A DNA stretch of 64,000 nucleotides from Dyella sp. ASV24 (GTDB lineage Bacteria; Pseudomonadota; Gammaproteobacteria; Xanthomonadales; Rhodanobacteraceae), in the NCBI RefSeq assembly GCF_016428905.1, contig NZ_JAELTQ010000001.1, positions 62,001-126,000 of the forward strand, given 5' to 3'. The notes beneath the pieces are model-generated. The model was not told the origin of the DNA, ran no database searches, and saw only the letters and a program-made list of their open reading frames with translations. Position 1 is the first letter of the stretch; every line of letters begins with the position of its first letter. This document shows positions 8,313 to 17,079 of the stretch, piece by piece. The position numbers were made by a program, and so were the translations under genes.

Positions 8313-8906
8313 ATGAGCAAGCTTCTTACTGATCTCGTCGAAGCATTGCGCTGCCTACCCGGCGTGGGTGGCAAGAGCGCGCAGCGCATGGCCTTCCATT
8401 TGCTCGAACGCGACCGCGAGCGTGGGCAACGCCTGGCGGTAGTGCTGGCTCAGGCCATGCGTGAGATCGGGAATTGCTCGCGCTGCCGCAACTTCAGTGA
8501 AACGCCGGTATGCGCGTTGTGTTCTGGCAGCAGCCGTGATCGCCATGTGCTGTGCGTGGTGGAGTCACCGACGGATCTGGCGGCCATCGAGCAGGCCACT
8601 GGATATCGTGGCCAGTACTTCGTGTTGCTGGGGCGCCTGTCACCGCTGGATGGGTTGGGCCCCGAAGAGCTGGGTCTCGATCAACTGGTTGAGCGATTGG
8701 GTGAAGGCGAGATCGAGGAAATGATCATCGCCACCAATCCCACCGTGGAAGGCGAGGCGACTGCGCACTATCTCGCGCAACTTGCGCGTGCGGCCAACGT
8801 GCGTCCGACCCGGCTGGCGCACGGCGTGCCCCTGGGCGGTGAGTTGGAGTACGTCGATCGCGGCACGTTGGCCCACGCTTTCGGCAGTCGACAGTCAGTG
8901 GATTGA
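8313..8906 (+). CDS. recR: Recombination protein RecR
   Basis: RecR helps RecF/RecO load RecA at gaps. The 197-residue protein has the N-terminal helix-hairpin-helix ([13 protein letters not shown], 15-27), the C4 zinc finger (Cys55, 58, 67, 70) and the TOPRIM domain starting [12 protein letters not shown]. It ends with the Walker-like [26 protein letters not shown] segment. The ATG at 8313 is chosen because it gives the usual family N-terminus; the longer frame would run into the REP-like sequence. The gene order dnaX-ybaB-recR is conserved. Confidence 0.95.
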   Translation: MSKLLTDLVEALRCLPGVGGKSAQRMAFHLLERDRERGQRLAVVLAQAMREIGNCSRCRNFSETPVCALCSGSSRDRHVLCVVESPTDLAAIEQATGYRGQYFVLLGRLSPLDGLGPEELGLDQLVERLGEGEIEEMIIATNPTVEGEATAHYLAQLARAANVRPTRLAHGVPLGGELEYVDRGTLAHAFGSRQSVD

Positions 8907-8910
8907 CGCA

Positions 8911-9318
8911 ATGGAGCCGATCCTGACCTTCGAGATTCCCGGTAACGAGGAGTACCGCACGCTGCGTGCGGCGGCCGGCCTCAGCGTGATGTCCGAGCAG
9001 GGCGCGGCGGTGGGCCTTCCTGCAAGCTGGAGCGCTGTTTGCGTGCGCTTTGACGGCGCGCTGGTTGGCATGGGGCGTGTGGTGGGCGACGGCGGCCTGT
9101 TCCTATTCGTGGTCGACATCGCGGTGGTGCCTGCCTGGCAAGGCAAGGGCCTTGGTCGGCGCATCATGCAGGCCTTGATGGACGATCTGCATGCGCGTGC
9201 GCCGGTGCGCACCATGGTCGCGCTGATCGCCGACGGCACAGCGCACGAGCTTTACGCGAAATTTGGATTCAAGCTCGTGGCACCGGGTGCACAGGGTATG
9301 CTGCTGCGTCTGACATAA
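8911..9318 (+). CDS. GNAT-family N-acetyltransferase
   Basis: The 135-residue protein has the acetyl-CoA motif VVPAWQGKGLGRRIM (73-86, with QGKGLG at 77-82) and the later ELYAKFGFK segment, both typical of small GNAT enzymes. The ATG at 8911, 4 nt after the recR stop, is preferred; the open frame extends upstream over recR but without family sequence. Its proximity suggests cotranscription with recR and the HIT gene. The acceptor substrate is unknown. Confidence 0.85.
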   Translation: MEPILTFEIPGNEEYRTLRAAAGLSVMSEQGAAVGLPASWSAVCVRFDGALVGMGRVVGDGGLFLFVVDIAVVPAWQGKGLGRRIMQALMDDLHARAPVRTMVALIADGTAHELYAKFGFKLVAPGAQGMLLRLT

Positions 9319-9335
9319 CGGTTGAGGAATCAGTC

Positions 9336-9680
9336 ATGGGCGACACCATCTTCGGCAAGATCATCCGACGGGAAATTCCCGCTGACATCGTTTATGAAGA
9401 CGATGACGTGCTGGCGTTCCGCGACCTCAATCCGCAAGCGCCGGTGCACGTGCTGTTTGTTCCGAAGAAGCCCATTGCGACGCTTGATGGCGCGACCGCT
9501 GGCGACGCGGAATTGCTCGGCAAGTTGCAGCTTGCGGCGGCTGCCTATGCACGGCGCGAGGGTCTAGCCGATCAGGGTTATCGCACGGTGATCAATTGCA
9601 ACGAGCACGGCGGGCAGACCGTGTTTCATCTGCACCTGCACCTGTTGGCTGGTCGTCAGATGCACTGGCCGCCCGGCTGA
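9336..9680 (+). CDS. HIT-family nucleotide hydrolase (HinT-like)
   Basis: This 114-residue histidine-triad protein has the signature HLHLH at 98-102 within TVFHLHLHLLAGRQMHW. It opens with the DTIFGKIIRREIPADIVYEDD block typical of the HinT branch. HinT enzymes hydrolyse purine nucleoside phosphoramidates and acyl-adenylates. It is 17 nt after the GNAT gene and is followed by a bidirectional terminator, so it ends the recR-side transcript. Confidence 0.93.
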   Translation: MGDTIFGKIIRREIPADIVYEDDDVLAFRDLNPQAPVHVLFVPKKPIATLDGATAGDAELLGKLQLAAAAYARREGLADQGYRTVINCNEHGGQTVFHLHLHLLAGRQMHWPPG

Positions 9681-9710
9681 GCACTGAACGGCACACGGCA
9701 CGAACACGAT

Positions 9711-9741
9711 AAAAAAACGCCGGCTTTCGCCGGCGTTTTTT
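9711..9741. terminator. Bidirectional terminator between HIT gene and Slp-like gene
   Basis: ACGCCGGC (9717-9724) pairs with GCCGGCGT (9729-9736) around TTTC. Seven A precede the stem and six T follow, so it serves both converging transcripts. Confidence 0.88.
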
Positions 9742-9750
9742 CATGATCGA

Positions 9751-10350
9751 TCAGCGGCGCGACGGAGGCGGGCGGACGATCACGCGAGTCGGGTAGTAAC
9801 CACCCCAGGCACCCCAACCACCCCACGGGCCCCACGGCCCCCAGCCTGGACCCCAATACGGGCCCCAGTAGGGGTCGTACCAGCCCGGCCCGTAGTTCAC
9901 CGCGACGCGCTTGGGCCACAGGTAAACGACGTTGGCTTCCACGCGCGGATAGGCGTAGTTGTAATCGCCAATTTTCTCCGACATGTTGCCCTGGATGACA
10001 CCAACCACCGTGATGTCGCGGCCACGGGTGAACACTTCCGGGTCATAGAAGCCAGCGCGGCAGGCTACAAAGCGGCCCTGCGTTTCACTGTCGCTGCTCC
10101 CTTCTTTCGGACGGGCCTGGTCATCCAGCGGACGCTGGAGCACGTAGAAGCAGGTTTCCTGGGGGCCCGGTTCGGTCTTGATGATCTGGCCGCCCCAGCG
10201 GACTTGGGCGCCGCTTGCTCCGTTGCTTTCCTGCTGTGCGGAAACGGACGTGACCTGGGTGTACGTGCCCTGCAGCGGTTGCGGCACCGTTGCGCAGGCC
10301 GCCAGCGTGGCCACCGCGGTCGCGAGAATCAACGGCTTGTACATGGACAT
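9751..10350 (-). CDS. Slp-family outer-membrane lipoprotein with Trp/Gly/Pro-rich tail
   Basis: The 199-residue product carries a lipoprotein signal with lipobox LAAC (Cys19). It should be anchored in the outer membrane, since Ser rather than Asp follows nowhere near +2 and Ala is at +2. The middle (QVRWGGQIIKTEPG, ETCFYVLQRPL, FYDPEVFTRGRDITVVG) matches the Slp/starvation lipoprotein domain. The C-terminal 40 residues are repeats of WGP/WGG with Tyr. The ATG at 10350 is chosen for its GGAGA ribosome site. It lies downstream of tgpA on the same strand. Function in the family is poorly known. Confidence 0.85.
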   Translation of the reverse strand: MSMYKPLILATAVATLAACATVPQPLQGTYTQVTSVSAQQESNGASGAQVRWGGQIIKTEPGPQETCFYVLQRPLDDQARPKEGSSDSETQGRFVACRAGFYDPEVFTRGRDITVVGVIQGNMSEKIGDYNYAYPRVEANVVYLWPKRVAVNYGPGWYDPYWGPYWGPGWGPWGPWGGWGAWGGYYPTRVIVRPPPSRR

Positions 10351-10400
10351 GACGCTTTTCTCCATCGTTTTGGTGGATGCGATGCATCCACGGTTCACTG

Positions 10401-12374
10401 TCATTTGAACACGCGACGCGGCCGAAAGTCCCGCGTGGCCTGTCGAAAGTTTTTTAGCAGGTCAGTTGGCGGTTCGTCGTGTGCATAGCGCAGTTCGAGA
10501 TATGTCCTCATCAATTGCTCCAGCTCGGCGCGCTGGTTGGGGAGGGCCCGCGCGGCGCGGCTGAGGTAATGCTGCGGTCCTTCGCTGCGTCGGCGGGCCA
10601 CGCCTGCCGCAGCCAGTCGTTTCTCCAGCAACTGCATCGCCGCGCGCGCTTGATCCCTGTCAGGGCGCTTCCACAGCGCCCACCACAGGCCAAGCATCGC
10701 AAGCAGCGAACCACCGATGGCGAGCACCAACCCCAACATGCCCACGCTGGGGTCGCGCACTCCAAACGGCGTCAACAGCCCGTGTTGTCGAAGCGAGTTG
10801 AAACCGATAACGCCTTGGTTCCACCACTGGTTGACGATATCCCATCGATTACGCCATCCCAGCCACCAATGATTGGGCGACCAGTCAGCTGTCGCGGCAT
10901 TGGCTGCCGCGGATCCCTGACTGATGCGCGTGGGGCGCACGGCGGCCGTAGGATCAAGGCGTACCCAGCCACGCTGTGGCAGCCAGACTTCGCTCCAGGC
11001 ATGGGCGTCGGCCTGGCGCACGAGCAGATAGTTGCCCATGGTGTTCCAGTAGCCGCCCTGGTAGCCGGTCACCACTCGCGCTGGAATGCCTGCGGCGCGC
11101 ATGAGCACGGTGAAAGAAGATGCATAGTGTTCGCAAAACCCTTCGTGTGTGCCGAACAGGAAGTCATCGACGGCGTTGGTACCCAGCGGGGCAGGGGCAA
11201 GCGTGTAGCTGAAGCCGCCGTCGTGGAACAGGCCCATGGCCGCCTGGATGATGGCCGCGTCGTTGCTGCCGTACTGAGTTCGCCAGCGTGCGCCGAGTGC
11301 GCGGGCGCGTGGATCAAATCCTGCCGGCAATTGCAGGGCATTGCTTCGATCACGATCGCTCAGCTGCGTTTGCAGGTGATAGCCGGGCGCCGAGCCGAGC
11401 CGATAGGTGACGGGGTCGTTGACGGGGTTGTCGGCGCGCAGTTCCCGATCCGGACCTAGCTGCGCGTTGGCTGTCGCCTCGACAGGGATGTCCAGGGCAG
11501 GCAATACGCGTTGGCCTGTTGCTTCGAGGCTGACGGTGTAGTGGATGACAGGACCGTGCTCTTCGGCGGCGGTCGTACCTGCGCGCGGCAATGAGCGCCA
11601 GGTGCGGCCGTCGTAGTTTCCCAGCACGTAGGCGCGGAAGTAACGCTGCTCGTTGGGCGGCGGGGTGCCTTCGAACGTCACGCGCATGGCGGGACGATCG
11701 TCCAACAACACTTCCCCGAAATTGCCAGGCGACATATCTGGACTCAGGCCCGGACGCGACTGCGCTGCATTGGGGGCGCCCCACAGTGGCGAGCTCAGGC
11801 GTGGCAAGAAGAGGAATGCGACCAGCGCCAGCGGCAAGGACGCACCCAGCAGGCCCAGGGCAGGCAGCAAATCGCGTGGCAGCGTGGTGGATTTAGGGTG
11901 TGCAGGCTCAAGTGCTCGCAGGGTAGCGATGGCAGGCAAGAGGCCAAGTGCTACCAGCGAGGTAGCGACCAGACTCTGGTCGAACAGCAGAGCAGACATC
12001 AGGGCGAAGCAGGCGAATGCGGTGCCGACGCGAGCGTCTCTTGCTGTTTCCGTTTCCAGCAGCTTCAGGACCATGAGGCCGGCGACCAACGCGGCTCCCG
12101 GCTCACGCCCAAACAGGGTGTCGTAGTGAAACACCACGGCGCCCACCAGCAGCGCCACCAGCGGAAGCTTGAGATAGGACGGCGCGTGCCCCATGCGCTG
12201 GTGACGTTGCCGCCAACGCAGCCATAGCGTGGCCGCCAAGGGCAGCGTCAGCCACCAGGGAATGTGCGGCGCGTGCACGCCGAGCACCACAACGATGGTG
12301 ATGCAGAGCAGGTCGAAGGGACGCTGTTCAAGTGGAGGCTGCGACTTGCGACGAAACAGCGGCCAGCGAATCAC
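10401..12374 (-). CDS. TgpA-like transglutaminase membrane protein (DUF3488)
   Basis: The 657-residue protein has an N-terminal block of about five membrane segments (DUF3488) and a periplasmic transglutaminase domain. Its catalytic triad is Cys414 (GFCEHYASSF), His458 (DAHAWSEVW) and Asp474 (RLDPTAA). A further membrane helix and a C-terminal DUF4129-like region (QHYLSRAARALP) follow. The family includes the essential Pseudomonas TgpA, whose true substrate is unclear. GTG at 12374 overlaps the DUF58 stop as GTGA, giving translational coupling in the moxR-DUF58-tgpA unit. Confidence 0.92.
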   Translation of the reverse strand: MIRWPLFRRKSQPPLEQRPFDLLCITIVVVLGVHAPHIPWWLTLPLAATLWLRWRQRHQRMGHAPSYLKLPLVALLVGAVVFHYDTLFGREPGAALVAGLMVLKLLETETARDARVGTAFACFALMSALLFDQSLVATSLVALGLLPAIATLRALEPAHPKSTTLPRDLLPALGLLGASLPLALVAFLFLPRLSSPLWGAPNAAQSRPGLSPDMSPGNFGEVLLDDRPAMRVTFEGTPPPNEQRYFRAYVLGNYDGRTWRSLPRAGTTAAEEHGPVIHYTVSLEATGQRVLPALDIPVEATANAQLGPDRELRADNPVNDPVTYRLGSAPGYHLQTQLSDRDRSNALQLPAGFDPRARALGARWRTQYGSNDAAIIQAAMGLFHDGGFSYTLAPAPLGTNAVDDFLFGTHEGFCEHYASSFTVLMRAAGIPARVVTGYQGGYWNTMGNYLLVRQADAHAWSEVWLPQRGWVRLDPTAAVRPTRISQGSAAANAATADWSPNHWWLGWRNRWDIVNQWWNQGVIGFNSLRQHGLLTPFGVRDPSVGMLGLVLAIGGSLLAMLGLWWALWKRPDRDQARAAMQLLEKRLAAAGVARRRSEGPQHYLSRAARALPNQRAELEQLMRTYLELRYAHDEPPTDLLKNFRQATRDFRPRRVFK

Positions 12375-13327
12375 GGCAGGCGCGCCAACGCATTCATGCA
12401 ATGCGCATAGTGACTACGGCCATGGCCAAGGCTGATATCTTCGCTGGGTAGCCACAAGCTGGTTGGGCGGCCAACCGCCTCGGCTTCGCCAAGCCAGCGC
12501 GCCAGTCGTTCGATGCGCATCTCGGGAACCAGTTGGGAAAGTTGCCGCCAATCGAGCAGCCATTCCTCTTGGGCTTCAGGTTGTTCGAAGTCCTTCACGA
12601 GCAGGCTCTCGTGGCGCGCGCTGTGTTTCCAGGCGATGTGTCGCTGAGGATCACCCGCCCGGTACGCGCGCAAGGCGGCAATGTCCTCACCATGATGCAA
12701 TCGTTGCTGCTTGCCATCCTGGGCGGGCATGGCAGGGGGCGGGCCGCCGGTTTCAGGGTGCGGCCACACCAGTACGGACTGGTCCGGATGGATCCAGCTC
12801 CACGCATGGAACAGGCCCAGTGGCCAGTTGCTCCAGAGTTTGATGCGCGGCAAGGGCTGCCAGCCGCGATGTTCGGTGGGCAAGTTCATCGAGACCACGA
12901 CTTCACCTTGCGCCGTCACGGCAAAGGCTTCGATCTGACCGTCCATTTCCGCATGGATGGACGCGTGCGCATGGTCTCCGCCAGCGAAGACCAGTTGCAG
13001 CACCATGGGCTCGCCGGCAATCGCGTGTCCGTGCCGCACATTGGTCAAGCGCAATCCGTTGAGGCTACGGAATGCCACCAGCATGCTTGCCGACGCGGAT
13101 GCACCGAGCATGCAGGTCAGCATCAAGGCGGCATTGTTGGAGTAGTTGAGCGCACCGGTCAGCATGATCAGCAGCAGCACAGTGAATGCGCCGCCGAAGG
13201 CGGTAGGTACGATGTAGATGCGCCGCTGGTGCAGCAGGATCGGAAGACTTTCCGGGCGTCGATAGCGCGTGAGTGCCGGCAGGCGTCGTTCCGCCCAGTG
13301 CCGGAAGCGGCGAAGCGCTTCTTGCAT
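12371..13327 (-). CDS. DUF58 (vWA-like) membrane protein
   Basis: The 318-residue protein has two adjacent N-terminal membrane helices (IVPTAFGGAFTVLLLIML and the next, ending near residue 80). The DUF58 signature YRAGDPQRHIAWKHSARH follows, in the C-terminal half. It partners MoxR ATPases and TgpA in a conserved three-gene set. The start at 13327 overlaps the moxR stop as TGATG, and the stop overlaps tgpA. An upstream in-frame extension is only the shadow of moxR. The biochemical role is unproven in the family. Confidence 0.9.
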   Translation of the reverse strand: MQEALRRFRHWAERRLPALTRYRRPESLPILLHQRRIYIVPTAFGGAFTVLLLIMLTGALNYSNNAALMLTCMLGASASASMLVAFRSLNGLRLTNVRHGHAIAGEPMVLQLVFAGGDHAHASIHAEMDGQIEAFAVTAQGEVVVSMNLPTEHRGWQPLPRIKLWSNWPLGLFHAWSWIHPDQSVLVWPHPETGGPPPAMPAQDGKQQRLHHGEDIAALRAYRAGDPQRHIAWKHSARHESLLVKDFEQPEAQEEWLLDWRQLSQLVPEMRIERLARWLGEAEAVGRPTSLWLPSEDISLGHGRSHYAHCMNALARLP

Positions 13328-14274
13328 CAATCCACCGCGACGTCGGCGAGCAGGCTGCGGGCAAGGCTGTCGCCGCTTGCGCCGCGCGTGGTGACCAAGC
13401 GGTGGGCGGCCAGCGGTACAAACAGGGCCTGGATGTCTTCCGGCAAGACATGTTGGCGGCCGCTCAGCAGCGCCCACGCGCGCGCAGCGCTGAGCAGCGC
13501 GAGGCCGGCGCGTGGCGAGAGGCCTACGCGTACATCCGCGTGGCGGCGGCTCGCCGCCAGCAGGGCTTGCAGGTAATCGAGCAAGGCGGAGCTGGCGGTG
13601 ACCGATTGCGCCTGACGCGCCAGCGCTGCCAATCCGGCGGCATCCAGTTGCGGCGTGAGTTGCGCAAGCAGATCGCGTCGGTCGCTACCCGTGAGCAGGG
13701 CGCGTTCGGCGGCGGCATCCGGGTAGTCGAGCGAGACACGCAGCATGAAGCGATCGAGCTGCGAGTCGGGCAGGGGAAACGTGCCGGCAAGATCCAACGG
13801 ATTCTGGGTGGCGACGACAAAGAAGGGTTGCGACAGCGTGTGCGTCTGGCCGTCCACCGTCACCTGGCCTTCCGCCATGGACTCCAACAGCGCACTCTGT
13901 GTTTTTGGCGTGGCGCGGTTGATTTCGTCGGCGAGCAGCAGACCGGTGAAGATCGGGCCGGGGTGGAAGCGGAACTGCCCCGTCTCGCGCTCGTAGACGC
14001 TGACGCCGATAATATCCGACGGCAGCAGGTCGCTGGTGAATTGCACGCGCTGGAAATCCAGTGCGAAGCTGGCGGCCAAGGCGTGTGCCAGTGTGGTCTT
14101 GCCAACGCCCGGTACGTCCTCCAACAGAAGATGGCCGCCCGCCAACAGGCAGGCAAAGGCCAATTTGACCTGGCGTGGTTTGCCCAACAACACGCGATTG
14201 ACCTGGGCCATGGCGGCATCCAGGCGCGTGCGTAGAGATTCATCGTGCAGCGGAGTAATGGCGGACATGGGCAT
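13327..14274 (-). CDS. MoxR-family AAA+ ATPase
   Basis: The 315-residue ATPase has Walker A PGVGKTT (55-61), Walker B LLADEINR (113-120), a sensor-1 ATQNP and the late GLSPRAGLALLSAARAWALL segment typical of MoxR. Family members act as chaperone-like ATPases that activate or insert cofactors with a vWA partner, here the coupled DUF58 protein. Two in-frame ATGs (14274 and 14268) lack a clear ribosome site; the first is listed. Only 35 nt separate it from the divergent GT39 gene. Confidence 0.92.
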   Translation of the reverse strand: MPMSAITPLHDESLRTRLDAAMAQVNRVLLGKPRQVKLAFACLLAGGHLLLEDVPGVGKTTLAHALAASFALDFQRVQFTSDLLPSDIIGVSVYERETGQFRFHPGPIFTGLLLADEINRATPKTQSALLESMAEGQVTVDGQTHTLSQPFFVVATQNPLDLAGTFPLPDSQLDRFMLRVSLDYPDAAAERALLTGSDRRDLLAQLTPQLDAAGLAALARQAQSVTASSALLDYLQALLAASRRHADVRVGLSPRAGLALLSAARAWALLSGRQHVLPEDIQALFVPLAAHRLVTTRGASGDSLARSLLADVAVD

Positions 14275-14309
14275 GTGGCAGCGGCGAGGGGTGGGGCAAG
14301 GCGGGACGC

Positions 14310-15902
14310 ATGCGTGACCCTCGCAGTGTAGCCGTGGGTCTTTGGCGCTGGCGAGCCATCTTCGTGATCGCCTTCGCGATCCTTTGCGTGGCCAAGCTGA
14401 TGCTTGCCGCAACGCTGTCGCCGTTTGGTGACGAGGCATTCTATTGGCAGGAGAGCCGGCACCTCGCCTGGGGTTACAGCGATCTGCCACCACTGACGGC
14501 GCTGCTGATCCGTCTTGGTGAAAGCGTGGCGGGTCACAGTGTGCTGGGAATGCGCTGGCCTTTCCTTTTGATCGGTAGCGCCTTGCCATGGCTGGTCCGT
14601 TGCTTCGCCCGCGAAGCGTTCGATGAGCGTACGGGTTGGCAGGCGGCCCTGCTTTGCCTTGCCTTGCCACTCGGAGGCAGCCTGGGTGTGTTGGCATTGC
14701 CGGACGTGCCGCTCACCGTGGCGATCATGGGGGCGCTAGTGGCGTTGATGCGTGCGCTGCATCGTGAGCGCATCGTGGATTGGCTGCTGCTTGGCCTGGC
14801 GTTGGCCGTGTGCTGGCTAACCCATTATCGCGCGGCGATGGTCATGCTCGCGGGACTGCTGTTTTGCATGCTGACATCGCGCGGACGCGCGCAATGGCGG
14901 CGTCCCGGCCTGTGGCTCGCTTTGGGTGTGGCGACACTGGGCCTGATCCCTCTGGTGATTTCCAACTGGCAGCAACATGGTGCGGGTGTTCTGTTCCAGG
15001 CGGTGGGGCGCAACCCGTGGAGCTTTCACGCCGACGCGCTGGTGCAGCCTTTGGAACAAGCCGTGGCGTGCACGCCCTTGCTGTACGCGCTGTTGCTTTG
15101 GGCCGCATGGCGCTGTTGGTCCCTCCGTCGGGACGGACAGCCTTGGGACCTGATCGCCATCGTCTCCGGTAGCTTCATCGTTGGCTACTTCGTGCTTGGT
15201 TTGTTCGCGGACGATTTGCGGTTTCGCGCACATTGGCCTTTGCCCGGATATCTACCGCTGTTAGCGGCGCTCCCGGTGCTGGTGCGCGAGCGAATGCCGT
15301 GGCGTCGCGGTTGGCTGGTGGCTGCTTTTGCACTCGCCGTGGCAGGCCAGTTGCTTGGATTTGCGTATCTTGGACTGGCGGCCAGCGACGATGGTGCGCG
15401 TGTGCTCGCCGGTTTCAAGGCGTTTCCCGCGCGCTTCGTGGGCTGGCGTGAGAGCGGTGATACGGCGCGGCGGTTGCTCATCGAGCATCCCAGCGTAATG
15501 GTGGCGGACAACTTCATGCTCGCCGCCGAGATCGATTTCCAACTGGATGGCCGCGTACCGGTTTATACGCTGGATAGTCCGCTCAACGTCAAACATGGTC
15601 GTGCGCCGCAATTGGCCATCTGGCAGCGTGACGAGACAGCGCTACGGCAGCGGCATGCGGGCGAGCCGATGTTGCTCGCCGTGGACGAAAAAGCGTTGCG
15701 CGTGCATGAGCGCAGGAATTGGCTTGGCGCGCTATGCGGTCGCATCGACGCCGTCACGCCCTTGGCGCGACTGGACCTGTTCGACGGTCGCCGGCGCATC
15801 GCCTTCTATGCAGGGCAGGTGCCCACCATCGCGCCGCTTGCCGGGGGGAGTGATGATTGCCTCATTTGGCGTCGAGCCGTAGAGGCGGAAGCCGCGCACT
15901 GA
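14310..15902 (+). CDS. GT39/ArnT-like membrane glycosyltransferase
   Basis: The 530-residue polytopic protein has about ten hydrophobic segments. The GT-C acidic pair DE (Asp41-Glu42) lies in GDEAFYWQESRHLAWGY, the first periplasmic loop signature of PMT/ArnT enzymes, followed by DLPPLTALL. These transferases use undecaprenyl-linked sugars outside the inner membrane. It starts with ATG 35 nt from the divergent moxR and converges on yceF with a 6-nt gap. A second GT39-type protein is at 27872. Acceptor and sugar are unknown. Confidence 0.85.
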   Translation: MRDPRSVAVGLWRWRAIFVIAFAILCVAKLMLAATLSPFGDEAFYWQESRHLAWGYSDLPPLTALLIRLGESVAGHSVLGMRWPFLLIGSALPWLVRCFAREAFDERTGWQAALLCLALPLGGSLGVLALPDVPLTVAIMGALVALMRALHRERIVDWLLLGLALAVCWLTHYRAAMVMLAGLLFCMLTSRGRAQWRRPGLWLALGVATLGLIPLVISNWQQHGAGVLFQAVGRNPWSFHADALVQPLEQAVACTPLLYALLLWAAWRCWSLRRDGQPWDLIAIVSGSFIVGYFVLGLFADDLRFRAHWPLPGYLPLLAALPVLVRERMPWRRGWLVAAFALAVAGQLLGFAYLGLAASDDGARVLAGFKAFPARFVGWRESGDTARRLLIEHPSVMVADNFMLAAEIDFQLDGRVPVYTLDSPLNVKHGRAPQLAIWQRDETALRQRHAGEPMLLAVDEKALRVHERRNWLGALCGRIDAVTPLARLDLFDGRRRIAFYAGQVPTIAPLAGGSDDCLIWRRAVEAEAAH

Positions 15903-15908
15903 GCTTGG

Positions 15909-16493
15909 TCAGGGCAGAGAGATGCCCGCTTCCCGCAACATCCGGGTGAGTGCGATCAACGGCAGGCCGATCAGTGCGGAAGGATCCTCGTTGTCGATTC
16001 GTTCGAACAGGGCGATGCCCAAACCTTCGCACTTGAAGCTGCCTGCGCAATCCAGCGGCTGCTCCCGTTCGATATAGCGATCGATCTCTTGCGCGCTCAG
16101 GCTGCGGAACATGACCACCGTGTGATCGACGTGCACGCGATCCTGTCCAGTGCGAGTGTCATGTAGGCACAGTGCCGTATGGAAGTGCACTTCGCGGCCG
16201 GAGCTGGCGGCTAGCTGCGCGTGAGCGCGCTCCCGTGTTCCAGGCTTGTCCAGCACTGTGCCGGCCAATTCGGCGACTTGGTCCGAGCCAATGACCAGGG
16301 CGTCATCCAGGCCTTCCGCTGCCGCGCGGGCTTTGGCAATGGCCAGTCGCAGAGCGCGATCGCTTGGTGTTTCTTGGGGAAGCGGCGCTTCGTCCGTGCC
16401 GGGTGCCCGCTGTTCGAATTCGGCATAGACGCGGCGAAGTAGCTCGGCCCGATAACGCGAGGTGGAGCCCAGAACCAGGGTAGGCAAGCTCAC
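15909..16493 (-). CDS. yceF: Maf-family nucleotide pyrophosphatase, YceF type
   Basis: Maf-fold house-cleaning enzyme; the YceF subgroup hydrolyses 7-methyl-GTP. The 194-residue product opens LVLGSTSRYRAELLRRV, carries the catalytic-base region IGSDQ (Asp71), and has the YceF-type block DCAGSFKCEGLGIALFERI near residues 148-166. This separates it from YhdE (dTTP-type) Maf. It begins with GTG overlapping the stop of the upstream small membrane gene as GTGA, so both are coupled. In E. coli yceF also sits beside yceD-rpmF, as here. Confidence 0.93.
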   Translation of the reverse strand: MSLPTLVLGSTSRYRAELLRRVYAEFEQRAPGTDEAPLPQETPSDRALRLAIAKARAAAEGLDDALVIGSDQVAELAGTVLDKPGTRERAHAQLAASSGREVHFHTALCLHDTRTGQDRVHVDHTVVMFRSLSAQEIDRYIEREQPLDCAGSFKCEGLGIALFERIDNEDPSALIGLPLIALTRMLREAGISLP

Positions 16494-16945
16494 GCGTCAT
16501 GCTCCCGGCGCAGGTGTTCGCGCATGGCGCTGTCCAGATCGTGCTGGGCGCGGTCCAGGGCGGCCAGCAAGGGGCGGAGGCGGTCTCGTGTATCATTCAT
16601 TGACGAGACGGCGTCGTCCAGTTCGTTCTGGGCGGCTCGTGGAGCCTTGTCGCGGATCCATATACGTTGCTGCAGAAGGGAGCGCAGCCCCGCATCGATC
16701 GCGTGCCTGGCCTCCTGCTCGCTGCTGGCGGGGAGGTCTGGGTTGAGCGACATCACCGCATGAGCCTGCTGGAGCCCAGCTCGGCAGGTCTTGAGGTCGC
16801 CCTCAAGTTTGTCGGCCAGTTCCAACAGCTGATGCAGGCTGGTGGCCCGGCGATCGGCGCGTCGCCGATAAGCGATCGTTGCACCGACCAGGGCTGCCGC
16901 AAGGACTGCCAAGGCGGTAAGGCCAAGGATCAGGTAGGCATTCAC
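16490..16945 (-). CDS. Small membrane-anchored coiled-coil protein, unknown function
   Basis: The 151-residue protein has one N-terminal membrane helix (residues 4-26, ILGLTALAVLAAALVGATI) followed by basic residues. A long charged helical region with heptad character (HQLLELADKLEGDLKTCRAG, later LDRAQHDLDSAMREHLRR) follows, so the bulk is cytoplasmic. I do not recognise a family. Its stop overlaps the yceF start, suggesting co-translation, and it is divergent from the yceD-rpmF promoter at 17042. It could be an envelope or division scaffold, but nothing shows this. Confidence 0.7.
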   Translation of the reverse strand: MNAYLILGLTALAVLAAALVGATIAYRRRADRRATSLHQLLELADKLEGDLKTCRAGLQQAHAVMSLNPDLPASSEQEARHAIDAGLRSLLQQRIWIRDKAPRAAQNELDDAVSSMNDTRDRLRPLLAALDRAQHDLDSAMREHLRREHDA

Positions 16946-17041
16946 GGAGGGCTGGCTCGCAAAAAGAATGTCCGAAGTCTGCCGTACCGACGTCGTTCAG
17001 GCAAAATGGTGGCCCAGGGTTGTCGCAGTGCTGCTAACCCG

Positions 17042-17070
17042 TTGACTTCAACACGTTGTAATCCTATGAT
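17042..17070 (+). promoter_or_regulatory. Strong sigma70 promoter of yceD-rpmF
   Basis: TTGACT (17042-17047) and TATGAT (17065-17070) with a 17-nt spacer make the best consensus promoter in the window. The predicted start of transcription (about 17077-17080) falls at the yceD ATG (17080), so the mRNA would have little or no leader. Confidence 0.8.
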
Positions 17071-17079
17071 TTCGCGTCT

